From NCBI RefSeq assembly GCF_017993425.1, contig NZ_JAGOMQ010000005.1, forward strand, positions 1 to 64,000: a stretch of 64,000 nucleotides of DNA. Direction: 5' to 3'. Both the position numbers and the translations under genes were made by a program. The stretch comes from Amaricoccus sp. Its GTDB lineage: Bacteria; Pseudomonadota; Alphaproteobacteria; Rhodobacterales; Rhodobacteraceae. The notes beneath the pieces are model-generated. The model was not told the origin of the DNA and ran no database searches. It worked only from the letters and a program-made list of their open reading frames with translations. Shown in pieces: positions 17,204-25,333 of the stretch (positions are counted from its first letter, which is position 1; the number at the start of each line of letters is the position of its first letter).

Positions 17204-17365
17204 ATGGATCCCGTCACCCTCGTCTACTACGCGGCCATCTGCGGCCTGCTCGGCGTCGCCGGCCCCTCGCTCGGCGGCGCGCCCGGCCGCTTCGCGGCGG
17301 GCGTGGCCGTCGGCCTCGCCGCCGCGGCCGCCCTGCCGCCGCTGCGGGGCGCGCTCGGCCTCTGA
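17204..17365 (+). CDS. Small hydrophobic protein upstream of cobS
   Basis: This is a 53-residue protein with GGAGG at 17191-17195, 8 nt before its ATG. It starts MDPVTLVYYAAICGLLG and is hydrophobic through much of its length, with an Ala-rich segment at ~30-42 that could span the membrane. I do not recognise the family. The good ribosome-binding site and position ahead of cobS argue that it is translated. It is about 205 bp from cobS, so it need not share that transcript. Confidence 0.5.
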   Translation: MDPVTLVYYAAICGLLGVAGPSLGGAPGRFAAGVAVGLAAAAALPPLRGALGL

Positions 17366-17570
17366 GCGGCCGCGGGGCCGCCGGTCCTCAGGGAGGCTAT
17401 GAGCCCGGACGCCGGGCGCGCGATGTCCGTGGAGACGCACGGCCGCTCCGGGCGCTTTCGCGGCGTTCCGGCGGCAGGATAGTCGGGCGCCTCGCTTGCA
17501 TCGGAGGGGGATTTGCGACACATAACCGGGCGCGCCGGGCCCGTTCAGGCCCGCGGACGGGAGCGGAACC

Positions 17571-18560
17571 ATGGCGGCGGACGGCGGACTGGACCTGGCG
17601 GCGGAGCCGACGCTCGAGCGCGACGTCCGCGAGACCTTCGGCATCGACGTGGACCTCAAGGTCAAGGGCTTCGCCGAGCCCACCGACCGGGTGCCGGACA
17701 TCGACACGACCTACCGCTTCGACCGCGACACCACGCTCGCCATCCTCGCCGGCTTCGCCCACAACCGCCGGGTGATGATCCAGGGCTACCACGGCACCGG
17801 CAAGTCCACCCATATCGAGCAGGTCGCCGCCCGGCTGAACTGGCCCTGCGTGCGGGTGAACCTCGACAGCCACATCAGCCGCATCGACCTGATCGGCAAG
17901 GACGCCATCCGCATCAAGGACGGCGTGCAGGTGACCGAGTTCCAGGAGGGCATCCTGCCCTGGGCGCTGCGCAACCCCGTCGCCATCTGCTTCGACGAGT
18001 ACGACGCCGGCCGGCCGGACGTGATGTTCGTCATCCAGCGGGTGCTCGAGGTCGACGGCAAGCTGACGCTCCTCGACCAGAACAAGGTGATCCGCCCGCA
18101 CCCCTATTTCCGGCTGTTCTCGACCGCGAACACCGTGGGCCTCGGCGACACGACCGGCCTCTACCACGGCACCCAGCAGATCAACCAGGGCCAGATGGAC
18201 CGCTGGTCGATGGTGGTGACGCTGAACTACCTCGCCCACGATTCCGAGGCGGAGATCGTGCTGGCGAAGTACCCGTCCTACGACACGCCCGAGGGCCGCA
18301 AGACGGTGAGCCGCATGGTCACCGTCGCCGACCTGACGCGGGCGGCGTTCATGAACGGCGACCTCTCGACGGTGATGAGCCCGCGCACCGTGCTCGCCTG
18401 GGCGGAGAACGCGCGGATCTTCGGCGACGTGGGCTTCGGCTTCCGGCTGACCTTCCTCAACAAGTGCGACGAGCTGGAGCGGCAGACGGTGGCGGAGTTC
18501 TACCAGCGCTGCTTCGACAAGGAGCTGCCGGAGAGCGCGGTGAGCGTCAGCCTCGGCTGA
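17571..18560 (+). CDS. cobS: Aerobic cobaltochelatase AAA+ subunit CobS
   Basis: The 329-residue protein has the CobS N-terminal helix region ([11 protein letters not shown]), a Walker [10 protein letters not shown] at ~72-80, and a Walker B as ICFDEYDAG. The conserved segments [17 protein letters not shown] and [19 protein letters not shown] are typical of the family. CobS forms the ATPase ring of the CobNST complex, which inserts cobalt into hydrogenobyrinic acid a,c-diamide in aerobic cobalamin synthesis. Its usual partner cobT is not next to it. A BON-LysM gene follows on the same strand, 84 bp away. Length and motifs are complete. Confidence 0.94.
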   Translation: MAADGGLDLAAEPTLERDVRETFGIDVDLKVKGFAEPTDRVPDIDTTYRFDRDTTLAILAGFAHNRRVMIQGYHGTGKSTHIEQVAARLNWPCVRVNLDSHISRIDLIGKDAIRIKDGVQVTEFQEGILPWALRNPVAICFDEYDAGRPDVMFVIQRVLEVDGKLTLLDQNKVIRPHPYFRLFSTANTVGLGDTTGLYHGTQQINQGQMDRWSMVVTLNYLAHDSEAEIVLAKYPSYDTPEGRKTVSRMVTVADLTRAAFMNGDLSTVMSPRTVLAWAENARIFGDVGFGFRLTFLNKCDELERQTVAEFYQRCFDKELPESAVSVSLG

Positions 18561-18644
18561 CCCGCCGCCCCCGGTTGCCTTGCGATCGCCGCGGCCTAGG
18601 TCGCGGCTCGGGGCGCGTCGCCCGTTCGGCTGGAGGGAAAGGCC

Positions 18645-19091
18645 ATGGGACTCTGGGATTTCGTCAAGAGCGCCGGCAAGGCGCTGGGGATCGGCGAGGC
18701 CGAGGCCGCGGAGACGCCGCCTTCGCCGGAGGCCCTGAAGAAGGAGGTCGACGACCTCGGGCTGAAGGCCGAGGGGCTCGACGTCACGGTCGAGGGCGAC
18801 ACGGTCACCGTCTCCGGCAAGGCGGCGAGCGCCGAGGAGCGCGAGAAGGTCATCCTCGCCGTGGGCAACGTCGCCGGCGTCGCCAAGGTGCAGGACGCCC
18901 TCGAGACGCCGGAGCCGGCGCCGGAGCCGGTGTTCCACACGGTGGCGAAGGGCGACACGCTGTGGAAGATCTCGGAGCGGACGCTCGGGAGCGGGGCGCG
19001 CTACAAGGAGATCTTCGAGGCGAACCGGCCGATGCTGTCGGACCCGGACAAGATCTATCCCGGGCAGGTGCTGCGCATTCCGGCGAAGTAG
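18645..19091 (+). CDS. lysM: BON and LysM domain protein (Kbp/YgaU-like)
   Basis: The 148-residue protein has a BON domain (residues ~27-88, with VTVEGDTVTVSGKA) followed by a LysM domain (~96-147, beginning FHTVAKGDTLWKISE and ending YPGQVLRIP). This matches the BON-LysM family that includes E. coli YgaU/Kbp, a K+-binding protein. Other members are simply annotated as peptidoglycan-binding LysM proteins. No signal peptide is visible, in line with Kbp. The ribosome-binding site GGAGGGAAA precedes the ATG. It occupies the position where cobT is often found after cobS. Confidence 0.85.
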   Translation: MGLWDFVKSAGKALGIGEAEAAETPPSPEALKKEVDDLGLKAEGLDVTVEGDTVTVSGKAASAEEREKVILAVGNVAGVAKVQDALETPEPAPEPVFHTVAKGDTLWKISERTLGSGARYKEIFEANRPMLSDPDKIYPGQVLRIPAK

Positions 19092-19108
19092 CGGCTCCCG
19101 GAGGCGTC

Positions 19109-19564
19109 GTGGCGGCGGTCCGGCCGGCGGTCGCGGGGGACATGCCGGCGATCCGCGGCCTGATGGCCGGGGAGCGGGTCAATCCGACCGGGATCGACTG
19201 GCGGAACTTCCTGATCGCGGAGGCGGCCGACGGCGTCGTCGGGATCGTGCAGCTGCGCCCCGCAGGGCCGGGCGCGGTGGAGATCGGCTCGCTGGTGGTG
19301 CGGGCCGGGCTGCGCGGGGGCGGGCTGGGGCGGCGGCTGGTCGACGCGGCGGTGGCGGCGACGGGCGGGCGGCGGGCGTTCGTGGTGACCGCGGCGGCGC
19401 GGGCGCCGTTCTTCGCGGCTTGGGGCTTCCGGCCGGTCCCGGCCCGGTCGGCGCCCTGGTCGGTGCGGCGGAACTGGCTGCTCGGTCAGGCCGGCAGCCT
19501 CGTCGCGCTGGCGCACGGGACGCGGCCGCGGCGGCTCGCGGTGCTGGAGCGGCCGGGGAAGTAG
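19109..19564 (+). CDS. GNAT-family N-acetyltransferase
   Basis: The 151-residue protein begins at a GTG, with GGAGG four nt upstream, 18 nt after the LysM gene stop, so co-transcription is likely. The acetyl-CoA binding region is visible as VVRAGLRGGGLGRRLVDAA, fitting motif A of the GNAT fold (R/Q-x-x-G-x-G/A). The neighbouring ATAARAPFFAAWGFRPV stretch is the usual later motif. The substrate cannot be deduced. It resembles the MarR-adjacent and argA-like stand-alone GNATs equally well. Confidence 0.75.
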   Translation: MAAVRPAVAGDMPAIRGLMAGERVNPTGIDWRNFLIAEAADGVVGIVQLRPAGPGAVEIGSLVVRAGLRGGGLGRRLVDAAVAATGGRRAFVVTAAARAPFFAAWGFRPVPARSAPWSVRRNWLLGQAGSLVALAHGTRPRRLAVLERPGK

Positions 19565-19786
19565 GCGCCTCGGGGGGGCGTCCCGCCACCGGCCCGGCGC
19601 AGCTGGTTGCGGCCTGGCCCGGCGACATCTCGACGGAGCATCGGCGGGATCGCGGCGTGCTCCGGCGTCCGGGCCGGCGACAGAACTGCCCGGGCCGGCG
19701 CCGACGCCGCGCCCGCGGCGGCTGCCGATGCCGCCGCCGCGGCCTGAGGCGGGCGGCGGCTTGCGCGGGCGGGCGGGATCGGTCAG

Positions 19787-20488
19787 ATGGCCGGCATGGT
19801 CGCGCGGGGGATACGTCGCCTGGTCGGGAGGTTCTGGCGGGCGTTGCGGCTCGCCGCGCTCGTCTTCGTGGCGACGGCGGTGGGGATGACGCTGGTCTAT
19901 CGCTTCGTGCCGCCCCCGGTGACCTGGCTGATGATCGGGGAATGGCTGCGGCTGGGCGCGATCGAGCGGGACTGGACGCCGCTCTCCGGCATGGCCGACG
20001 TCGTGCCGCTGAGCGCCGCGGCGGCGGAGGACGCGAATTTCTGCCGGCACTGGGGCTTCGACATCGACGGCATCCGCGCGGCGATGGCGGACCCCGACCG
20101 GCTGCGCGGCGGGTCGTCGATCAGCCAGCAGGTGGCGAAGAACGTGTTCCTGTGGCCGGACCGGACCTGGCTGCGCAAGGGGCTGGAGGCCGGGTTCACC
20201 TTGCTGATCGAGGCGCTGTGGCCGAAGCGGCGGATCATGGAGGTCTACCTCAACGTCGCCGAGTTCGGCGAGGGGGTGTTCGGGGTCGAGGCGGCGGCGC
20301 GGCATTACTGGGGGATCGGGGCGGCGGAGCTCGGGCCGCAGCGGGCGGCCCGGCTGATGGCGGTGCTGCCCGATCCGAAGCGGCGCTCGCCGGTGTCCGG
20401 GACCAGCTTCATCTCGCGCCGCGGCCGCGCCATCCAGGCCGGGGCGGAGACGATCCGCCAGGACGGGCGGGCGGCCTGCTTCCTGTAG
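19787..20488 (+). CDS. mtgA: Monofunctional biosynthetic peptidoglycan transglycosylase MtgA
   Basis: The 233-residue protein has one N-terminal membrane anchor (~22-40) and then a GT51 glycosyltransferase domain. The catalytic motif is EDANFCRHWGFD with Glu81. RGGSSISQQVAKNVFLWP and RRIMEVYLNVAEFGEGVFGVE are both nearly textbook MtgA. The enzyme polymerises lipid II into glycan strands at the inner membrane. There is no transpeptidase domain, which separates it from class A penicillin-binding proteins. A second ATG at 19796 is possible. A composite dispersed repeat starts 55 bp after the stop. Confidence 0.94.
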   Translation: MAGMVARGIRRLVGRFWRALRLAALVFVATAVGMTLVYRFVPPPVTWLMIGEWLRLGAIERDWTPLSGMADVVPLSAAAAEDANFCRHWGFDIDGIRAAMADPDRLRGGSSISQQVAKNVFLWPDRTWLRKGLEAGFTLLIEALWPKRRIMEVYLNVAEFGEGVFGVEAAARHYWGIGAAELGPQRAARLMAVLPDPKRRSPVSGTSFISRRGRAIQAGAETIRQDGRAACFL

Positions 20489-20542
20489 CGCGGGCGTCGC
20501 CGCTCGCGATCCCGGATCCGGCAGGCGGGCGAGCGTCGTGGC

Positions 20543-20579
20543 GTGTTCACGCGTGAATATTCGCCAAGTCATTGATTTC
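20543..20579 (+). repeat. Dispersed 3'-flank motif, copy 3
   Basis: The copy reads GTGTTCACGCGTGAATATTC followed by GCCAAGTCATTGATTTC. It is 55 nt beyond the mtgA stop and in the orientation of mtgA. Hairpin-rich element copy B follows from about 20671, giving one composite repeat of about 350 bp. Confidence 0.75.
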
Positions 20580-20670
20580 CGGGTTAACGAAAGGTTGCCG
20601 GAAGGCGCTGACGCAGCGCGACCGTGGAGACGAAGCCGGGCGGGAAGCGAATCGCGACGGCGAAGCGAGG

Positions 20671-20892
20671 CGGATTCGACCCGTGGCAAATCCGTCCGCG
20701 ATCGCCCCTGCGGGGCGAGCGCGATTCCGCGCTCGCCCCGCAGGGGCGATCGCGGACGGATGGCGCGCTCCCGCAGAAATCTGCGCCCTGACGGCCTCTG
20801 CGCCAACGCGCTCCAGCCGTCGGCGCGGCGAAAGCCGGGCTTTCGCTCGTCGCGCCGTGACCTCGCGGGCAGGGCCCGCTTCGGTCGGTCGG
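20671..20892 (+). repeat. Hairpin-rich dispersed element, copy B, with 34-bp perfect inverted repeat
   Basis: It shares the order of blocks with copy A (CGGATTCGACCCGTGGCAAA, long GC hairpin, AGAAATCTGCGCCCTGACGG, GCGGCGAAAGCCGGGCTTTC, GGGCCCGCTTCGGT). In this copy the central hairpin is a perfect inverted repeat: 20690-20723 pairs with 20728-20761 around the 4-nt loop ATTC. The 574-bp gap between mtgA and the lacI-type gene is otherwise empty of genes. Confidence 0.75.
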
Positions 20893-21035
20893 CGGCCCGT
20901 GGATCCGGCAGCCGGGCAGGCGTCGTCCCGTGCGGCCAGCCGGCAGGCTGCTCGGCAGCGGAAAGGCGGCGGAGCCTGATCCGCCTCGACGGCGTGTTGA
21001 CGGCGTTGCGCGCCCGCGGTGGTTGTGGCTATCGT

Positions 21036-21047
21036 CAAATCGCTTTG
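21036..21047. promoter_or_regulatory. Candidate LacI-family operator
   Basis: CAAATCGCTTTG is a near-perfect palindrome of the CAAA-n-CG-n-TTTG form with a central CG, the hallmark of LacI-family operators. It ends 15 bp before the start codon of the LacI-type regulator, where binding would repress that gene. Autoregulation is inference. Confidence 0.45.
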
Positions 21048-21062
21048 GCCAGACCGCATGTG

Positions 21063-22091
21063 ATGAAACTCAAGGAGCTGTCGAGGCTGCTCAACCTGTC
21101 CGCGACGACGGTGAGCCGCGCCCTGAACGGCTATCCGGAGGTCAAAGAGGAGACCCGCGCCCGCGTGCTGGCCGCGGCGCGCCGGCACGGCTATGCGCCG
21201 AACCAGATGGCGCGGCGGCTCGCCACCGGGCGGGCGATGGCGATCGGCCATGTGGTGCCGCTGGCGCAGCGCCACGTCATCAACCCGATCTTCGCCGAGT
21301 TCGTCCACGGGGCGGGCGAGACCTACGCCGCGCGCGGCTACGACATGCTGGTGCCGATCGTCCCCGAGGATCGCGAGGCCGAGGTCTACGAGGCGCTGGC
21401 GCGGCACCACAAGGTCGACGGGGTGATCGTCCACGGGCCGCTCCCGCACGAGCCGCGGATCGACCTGTTGCAGCGGCTCGGCCTGCCCTTCCTGCTGCAC
21501 GGCCGCGACGACCGGCCGGAGGACGCCTATCCTTGGCTCGACATCAACAACCGCCGCGCCTTCCACGCCGCGACGGAGCTGTTGCTCGACCTCGGGCATC
21601 GGCGGATCGCGCTGCTGAACGGCCCGGGGACGCAGAACTTCGCGCGGCGCCGGCGGCGCGGCTACGAGGAGGCGCTGGCGTCGCGCGGCGTGACGCCGGA
21701 CCCGCGGCTGATCCGCGCCAGCGAGATGACGGAGCTCTATGGCCACGCCGCCGCGCGCGAGCTGCTGGGCGGGCCGGAGCCGCCGACCGCCTTCCTCGTC
21801 TCGGCGACCGCCATCGCCTTCGGCGTGCTGCGCGCGGCGCGCGAGCTGCGGCTGGAGCCGGGGCGCGACGTCTCGATCGTCACCCATGACGACGAGCTCG
21901 CCTATCTCGCCAACAGCGGCGACCCGCCGCTCTTCACCGCCACCACCTCGTCAATCCGCGCCGCCGGGCGCCGCGCCGCGGAGATGCTGCTCGCGCTGAT
22001 CGACGACCCGGCCGGCGCGCCCCGGCAGGAGCTCTGGGAGGTGGAGCTGACCCTGGGCCAGTCCACCGGCCCCGTGCCGCCGGGGCGCTGA
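21063..22091 (+). CDS. LacI-family transcriptional regulator
   Basis: The 342-residue protein has an N-terminal LacI helix-turn-helix and hinge (KLKELSRLLNLSATTVSRAL, then GYPEVKEETRARVLAAARRHGYAPNQMARRLATGRA). A periplasmic-binding-protein-like sugar-sensing domain follows from about residue 60. These regulators usually repress sugar transport and catabolism genes. No sugar transporter or glycosidase is adjacent, so this one is an orphan here. Upstream lies dispersed repeat copy B. The ATG at 21063 places the helix-turn-helix at residue 2. A candidate operator overlaps the leader. Confidence 0.9.
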   Translation: MKLKELSRLLNLSATTVSRALNGYPEVKEETRARVLAAARRHGYAPNQMARRLATGRAMAIGHVVPLAQRHVINPIFAEFVHGAGETYAARGYDMLVPIVPEDREAEVYEALARHHKVDGVIVHGPLPHEPRIDLLQRLGLPFLLHGRDDRPEDAYPWLDINNRRAFHAATELLLDLGHRRIALLNGPGTQNFARRRRRGYEEALASRGVTPDPRLIRASEMTELYGHAAARELLGGPEPPTAFLVSATAIAFGVLRAARELRLEPGRDVSIVTHDDELAYLANSGDPPLFTATTSSIRAAGRRAAEMLLALIDDPAGAPRQELWEVELTLGQSTGPVPPGR

Positions 22092-22467
22092 CGCGGAGGC
22101 GCGGACCGGCGGCGCGCCCGGAATTGCCGGCGGCGTCCGGCGTGCGGGGGACGGGGACGCACGGGGGCGCCGACGCCGTGGCAGGTCGGGGCGTTCCGGC
22201 CGCTGCCGGCGCTCGGGCGTCGCCGCGGCCCGGTCCCGGGGATCCATCCCTGCGGCGCCGGCTCGCGTCCCGGCGGCGTCGCCGCCGCCGCGCCGGGATG
22301 CAACGCCGCGGAGACGATCTGCGCCGACCTCGGCATCGGCTTTCCCGGGCGGCCGATGCGCGCCGGCCGAGGGCCGCCGACCCTCGGCCGCGCCGGCCTT
22401 CGGGTTGATCCCCGGGACCGATGGGGGGATAACGGGGCGTCGAGCAAAAGACGAAAAGGCCGCAAGA
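22092..22467. other. Gene-free gap between the LacI gene and gst
   Basis: No supported reading frame was seen in these 376 bases. The strand is extremely GC-rich and holds one clear hairpin, 22364-22373 with 22381-22390 (CGGCCGAGGG / CCCTCGGCCG). The 3' part (GGGGGGATAACGGGGCG) should contain the gst promoter or leader, but no convincing -35/-10 pair was found. Confidence 0.5.
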
Positions 22468-23133
22468 ATGCGCCGTCTCTACCACCAGACCCTGTCGCCG
22501 TTCTGCCGCAAGATCCGCCTCGTCCTCGCCGAGAAGGGGATCGAGGTCGAGCTGCGCGAGGAGAAGCCCTGGGAGCGGCGGATGGACTTCCTGCGGCTGA
22601 ACCCGGCGGGCCAGGTGCCGGTGCTGCAGATGGACGACCTGACGCTCGCCGATTCGGGGGCGATCTTCGAGTTTCTCGAGGAGACCCAGCCCGACCCGCC
22701 GCTGCTGCCGAAGGACCCGGCGGCGCGGGCCGAGGCGCGGCGGCTGGCGGCGTGGTTCGACGACAAGTTCCAGCGCGAGGTGACGGCGAACCTGCTCTAC
22801 GAGCGGGTGAACAAGAAGCTCGCCAAGTCCGGCTATCCGGAGAGCGAGCGGATCAAGGCGGGGCTGAAGAACATCCGCTACCACCTCGACTACATCGGCT
22901 GGCTGATGGACCATCGCCGCTGGCTGGCCGGCAACCAGATGACCATCGCCGACTTCGCCGCGGCGGCGCATCTGTCCTGCCTCGACTATGTCGGCGACGT
23001 CGACTGGTCGCGGAACGCCGGCGTGCAGGACTGGTACGCGAAGATCAAGTCGCGGCCCGCGTTCCGGTCGATTCTCGCGGACCTGGTGCCGGGCTTCACC
23101 CCGCCGGCGCATTACGCCGACCTCGACTTCTGA
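22468..23133 (+). CDS. Glutathione S-transferase family protein
   Basis: The 221-residue protein has an N-terminal thioredoxin-like domain ([34 protein letters not shown] with the cis-Pro; [13 protein letters not shown], the glutathione-binding Ser region). The C-terminal half is helical and contains [19 protein letters not shown]. The actual substrate is unknown. The gst-queG pairing is common in Rhodobacterales. The start at 22468 places the beta-strand at residue 3; a longer frame upstream adds only charged residues. Confidence 0.88.
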   Translation: MRRLYHQTLSPFCRKIRLVLAEKGIEVELREEKPWERRMDFLRLNPAGQVPVLQMDDLTLADSGAIFEFLEETQPDPPLLPKDPAARAEARRLAAWFDDKFQREVTANLLYERVNKKLAKSGYPESERIKAGLKNIRYHLDYIGWLMDHRRWLAGNQMTIADFAAAAHLSCLDYVGDVDWSRNAGVQDWYAKIKSRPAFRSILADLVPGFTPPAHYADLDF

Positions 23134-23165
23134 TCCCCCGCGCCGGGCCCGGTCCTCGGGGGCGC

Positions 23166-23211
23166 CGAGCCCCCTCGGCCCGACGCGCGGTTCGCGCGTG
23201 AAGGGGGCTCG
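23166..23211 (+). terminator. Terminator-like hairpin after gst
   Basis: CGAGCCCCCT (23166-23175) pairs with AGGGGGCTCG (23202-23211). An inner 7-bp stem (ACGCGCG / CGCGCGT) sits within the loop. It starts 32 bp past the gst stop. There is no T-run. Confidence 0.5.
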
Positions 23212-23236
23212 GGTTCACCAGGGAACGAAGCCCCCC

Positions 23237-23404
23237 GGGCCCGTTCCCCGGAGCCGCCATCGCGCCGACGATGCCTGGGGCGCCCGGGTCCGAGTCGTCA
23301 AGGACGCCGGCGGCGCCGGCGCCCGCGCCGGTAAATCCTTGACGACTCGGACCCGGGCGCCCCTTTCAGGCATCTGCGCGACGGTGGCTCCGGGGAACGG
23401 GCCC
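23237..23404. repeat. Long imperfect inverted repeat between gst and queG
   Basis: The arm 23237-23304 pairs with 23336-23404. The matched blocks in order are GGGCCCGTTCCCCGGAGCC with GGCTCCGGGGAACGGGCCC, GATGCC with GGCATC, and GGGCGCCCGGGTCCGAGTCG-TCAAGGA with TCCTTGA-CGACTCGGACCCGGGCGCCC. About 31 bp of GC-only spacer form the loop. Transcribed, this gives a hairpin of nearly 70 pairs 28 bp before the queG start. No reading frame is conserved across it. Confidence 0.85.
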
Positions 23405-23431
23405 TGCCGGGGGCGCCTGGGGGAGAGGGCG

Positions 23432-24508
23432 GTGGACGGCGGCGATCTCGCCCGGCGGATCAAGGAGCGGGCGCGGGCGGAGGGGTTCGCGGCGGCGGGG
23501 GTCTGCGCGCCGGGGGCGATCCCGGAGGCGGCGGGGCGGCTGACGGCGTTTCTCGAGGCCGGGCTGCACGGGCGCATGGGCTGGCTCGCCGAGCGGGCGG
23601 GCTGGCGGGGCGACCCGGCGGCTTTGTGGCCGGCGGCGCGGTCGGTGGTGATGCTGGCGGAGGTCTACACGCCGGCGGAGGACCCGCTGGCGGCGCTGGA
23701 GCGGCGGGACCGGGGGGCGATCAGCGTCTATGCCCGCGGCGCCGACTACCACGACGTGGCGAAGCGGCGGCTGAAGCGGCTGGGGCGGTGGCTGGTCGCG
23801 GAGACCGGGGCGGAGATCAAGGTCTTCGTCGACACCGCGCCGGTGATGGAGAAGCCGCTGGCGCAGGCGGCGGGGATCGGCTGGCAGGGCAAGCACACCA
23901 ACCTGCTGTCGCGCGAGCTCGGCAACTGGTTCTTCCTCGGGGCGATCTTCACCACGCTGGCGCTGCCGGCGGATCCGCCGGAGCGGGAGCGGTGCGGGTC
24001 GTGCCGGGCCTGTCTCGACGTCTGCCCCACGGGCGCGTTTCCCGCGCCGTTCCGGCTCGATGCGCGGCGCTGCATCTCGTACCTGACGATCGAGCATGAC
24101 GGGCCGGTGGACGAGGCGCTGCGCGGGAAGCTCGGCAACCGCATCTATGGCTGCGACGATTGTCTCGCGGTCTGTCCGTGGAACAAGTTCGCTCAAGTCG
24201 CGTCGGAGATCGGCTACGCGGCGCGGGCGGAGCTGGCCGCGCCGCGGCTCGCCGATCTCGCGGCGCTCGACGACGCGGGGTTCCGGGCGGTGTTCTCCGG
24301 GTCGCCGATCAAGCGGATCGGGCGGAACCGCTTCGTGCGGAACGTGCTCTATGCGATCGGCAATTCGGGAGATCCGGAGTTGTTGCCCGCGGCGGAGCGG
24401 TTGCGGGGGGACGCGGACCCGGTGGTGCGGGACGCGGCGGAGTGGGCGGCGGCGCGGCTATGCAAGGCGCGTGGTCACACGCGTGATATTCAGAGCAAGC
24501 CTCTGTAA
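23432..24508 (+). CDS. queG: tRNA epoxyqueuosine(34) reductase QueG
   Basis: The 358-residue protein starts at a GTG (23432) that places [19 protein letters not shown] at the N-terminus, as in the family. Two iron-sulfur motifs are present: [16 protein letters not shown] and [15 protein letters not shown]. The cobalamin-binding domain precedes them. QueG carries out the last step of queuosine synthesis, reducing epoxyqueuosine in tRNA with a B12 cofactor. That links it to cobS and to the queuosine-precursor transporter at 37008. Its last dozen codons overlap a diverged copy of the dispersed motif, so the C-terminal [12 protein letters not shown] is probably repeat-derived. Confidence 0.93.
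   Translation: MDGGDLARRIKERARAEGFAAAGVCAPGAIPEAAGRLTAFLEAGLHGRMGWLAERAGWRGDPAALWPAARSVVMLAEVYTPAEDPLAALERRDRGAISVYARGADYHDVAKRRLKRLGRWLVAETGAEIKVFVDTAPVMEKPLAQAAGIGWQGKHTNLLSRELGNWFFLGAIFTTLALPADPPERERCGSCRACLDVCPTGAFPAPFRLDARRCISYLTIEHDGPVDEALRGKLGNRIYGCDDCLAVCPWNKFAQVASEIGYAARAELAAPRLADLAALDDAGFRAVFSGSPIKRIGRNRFVRNVLYAIGNSGDPELLPAAERLRGDADPVVRDAAEWAAARLCKARGHTRDIQSKPL
24471..24500 (+). repeat. Dispersed 3'-flank motif, copy 4 (degenerate, inside queG 3' end)
   Basis: GTGGTCACACGCGTGATATTC followed by AGAGCAAGCC resembles the first half of the motif (GTGTTCACGCGTGAATATTC) but has lost the CATTGATTTC half. It lies within the last codons of queG, in the same orientation as that gene. Confidence 0.45.
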
Positions 24509-24524
24509 AAGAACTAGAATTTTG

Positions 24525-24561
24525 GAGGCGTCAACCCTTCCTTCATGAAGGTTGACGCCTC
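24525..24561. terminator. Bidirectional terminator between queG and TPR gene
   Basis: GAGGCGTCAACC (24525-24536) pairs perfectly with GGTTGACGCCTC (24550-24561). It is followed by TTTC on the plus strand and by CAAAATTC on the minus strand, between two convergent stop codons. The sequence is less GC-rich than its surroundings. Confidence 0.7.
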
Positions 24562-24563
24562 TT

Positions 24564-25280
24564 TCAGCCATCCGCGGCGAGGTTGCGGCGGGCGGCGGTG
24601 GCGAGCGGGTGGTCGGGGTGGACCGCGATCAGGCGGAGCCAGAGCGCCTCGGCCGTGTCCGGGTCCCCCGTCGCCGCGGCGGCGGCGGCCGCCTCGAAGA
24701 GCGCCTCGGGCAGGTCGGGGGCGAGGGCCAGCGCCGCGTCGGCCTCGGCGCGGGCGGCCGCCGGGTCGCCGCCGAGCCGCAGCGCCGCGGCGCGCAGCGC
24801 CTTCGCCCCGGCGTCGCCGGGCTCGGCGGCGGCGAGGGTCGCGGCGGCGGCGGCGTGGTCGCCCTCCGCCGCCTGGGCGCGGGCGCGCAGCACCAGCCGC
24901 GACTCGGTGCGCGGCGGCGCGACGCGGTCGAGGTTGTCGAGGATGGCGAGCGCGAGGTCCGGCCGCCCGTCGGCGAGCCAGAGCCGCGCCGCGTGCTCGT
25001 AGATCGACACCCGCCGCTCCGGGGCGAGCAGGCGGCGCTTGTTCTCGGCGAGGTTCGTCAGGATCAGCGCCGCCGAGCCGTCGGCGCCCATCGCCTCCAG
25101 CGCCGCGGCCTCGCAGAGCTCGGCGTCGGCGCCGCCGCCGAGGCGCTTCCACAGCGAGGCCTGCTCGCGGGCCGCCTCGGGGCTCTCGGCGATCGCGGCC
25201 TCGCAGCCGGCGGCGTCGCGGATCTCGGCCGCCGCCGCGGGAGACGCGAGGAGGAGGGCGGCGAGGAAGGCTCTGTGCAT
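24564..25280 (-). CDS. Secreted tetratricopeptide-repeat protein
   Basis: The 238-residue protein has a Sec signal peptide (MHRAFLAALLLASPAAAAE). It continues with paired helices of TPR spacing, for example RRVSIYEHAARLWLADGRPDLALAILDNL and ALALAPDLPEALFEAAAAAAATGDPDTAEALWLRLI. By type it would be a periplasmic scaffold. I cannot name a specific family or partner. It is divergent from the epimerase-like gene with only 53 bp between starts, so their promoters must overlap. Confidence 0.7.
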   Translation of the reverse strand: MHRAFLAALLLASPAAAAEIRDAAGCEAAIAESPEAAREQASLWKRLGGGADAELCEAAALEAMGADGSAALILTNLAENKRRLLAPERRVSIYEHAARLWLADGRPDLALAILDNLDRVAPPRTESRLVLRARAQAAEGDHAAAAATLAAAEPGDAGAKALRAAALRLGGDPAAARAEADAALALAPDLPEALFEAAAAAAATGDPDTAEALWLRLIAVHPDHPLATAARRNLAADG

Positions 25281-25333
25281 CGCGGGCGCGATCCCCTAGA
25301 CGGCCGGCGGAGGCGGCAGAGGAGACCCCCCGC

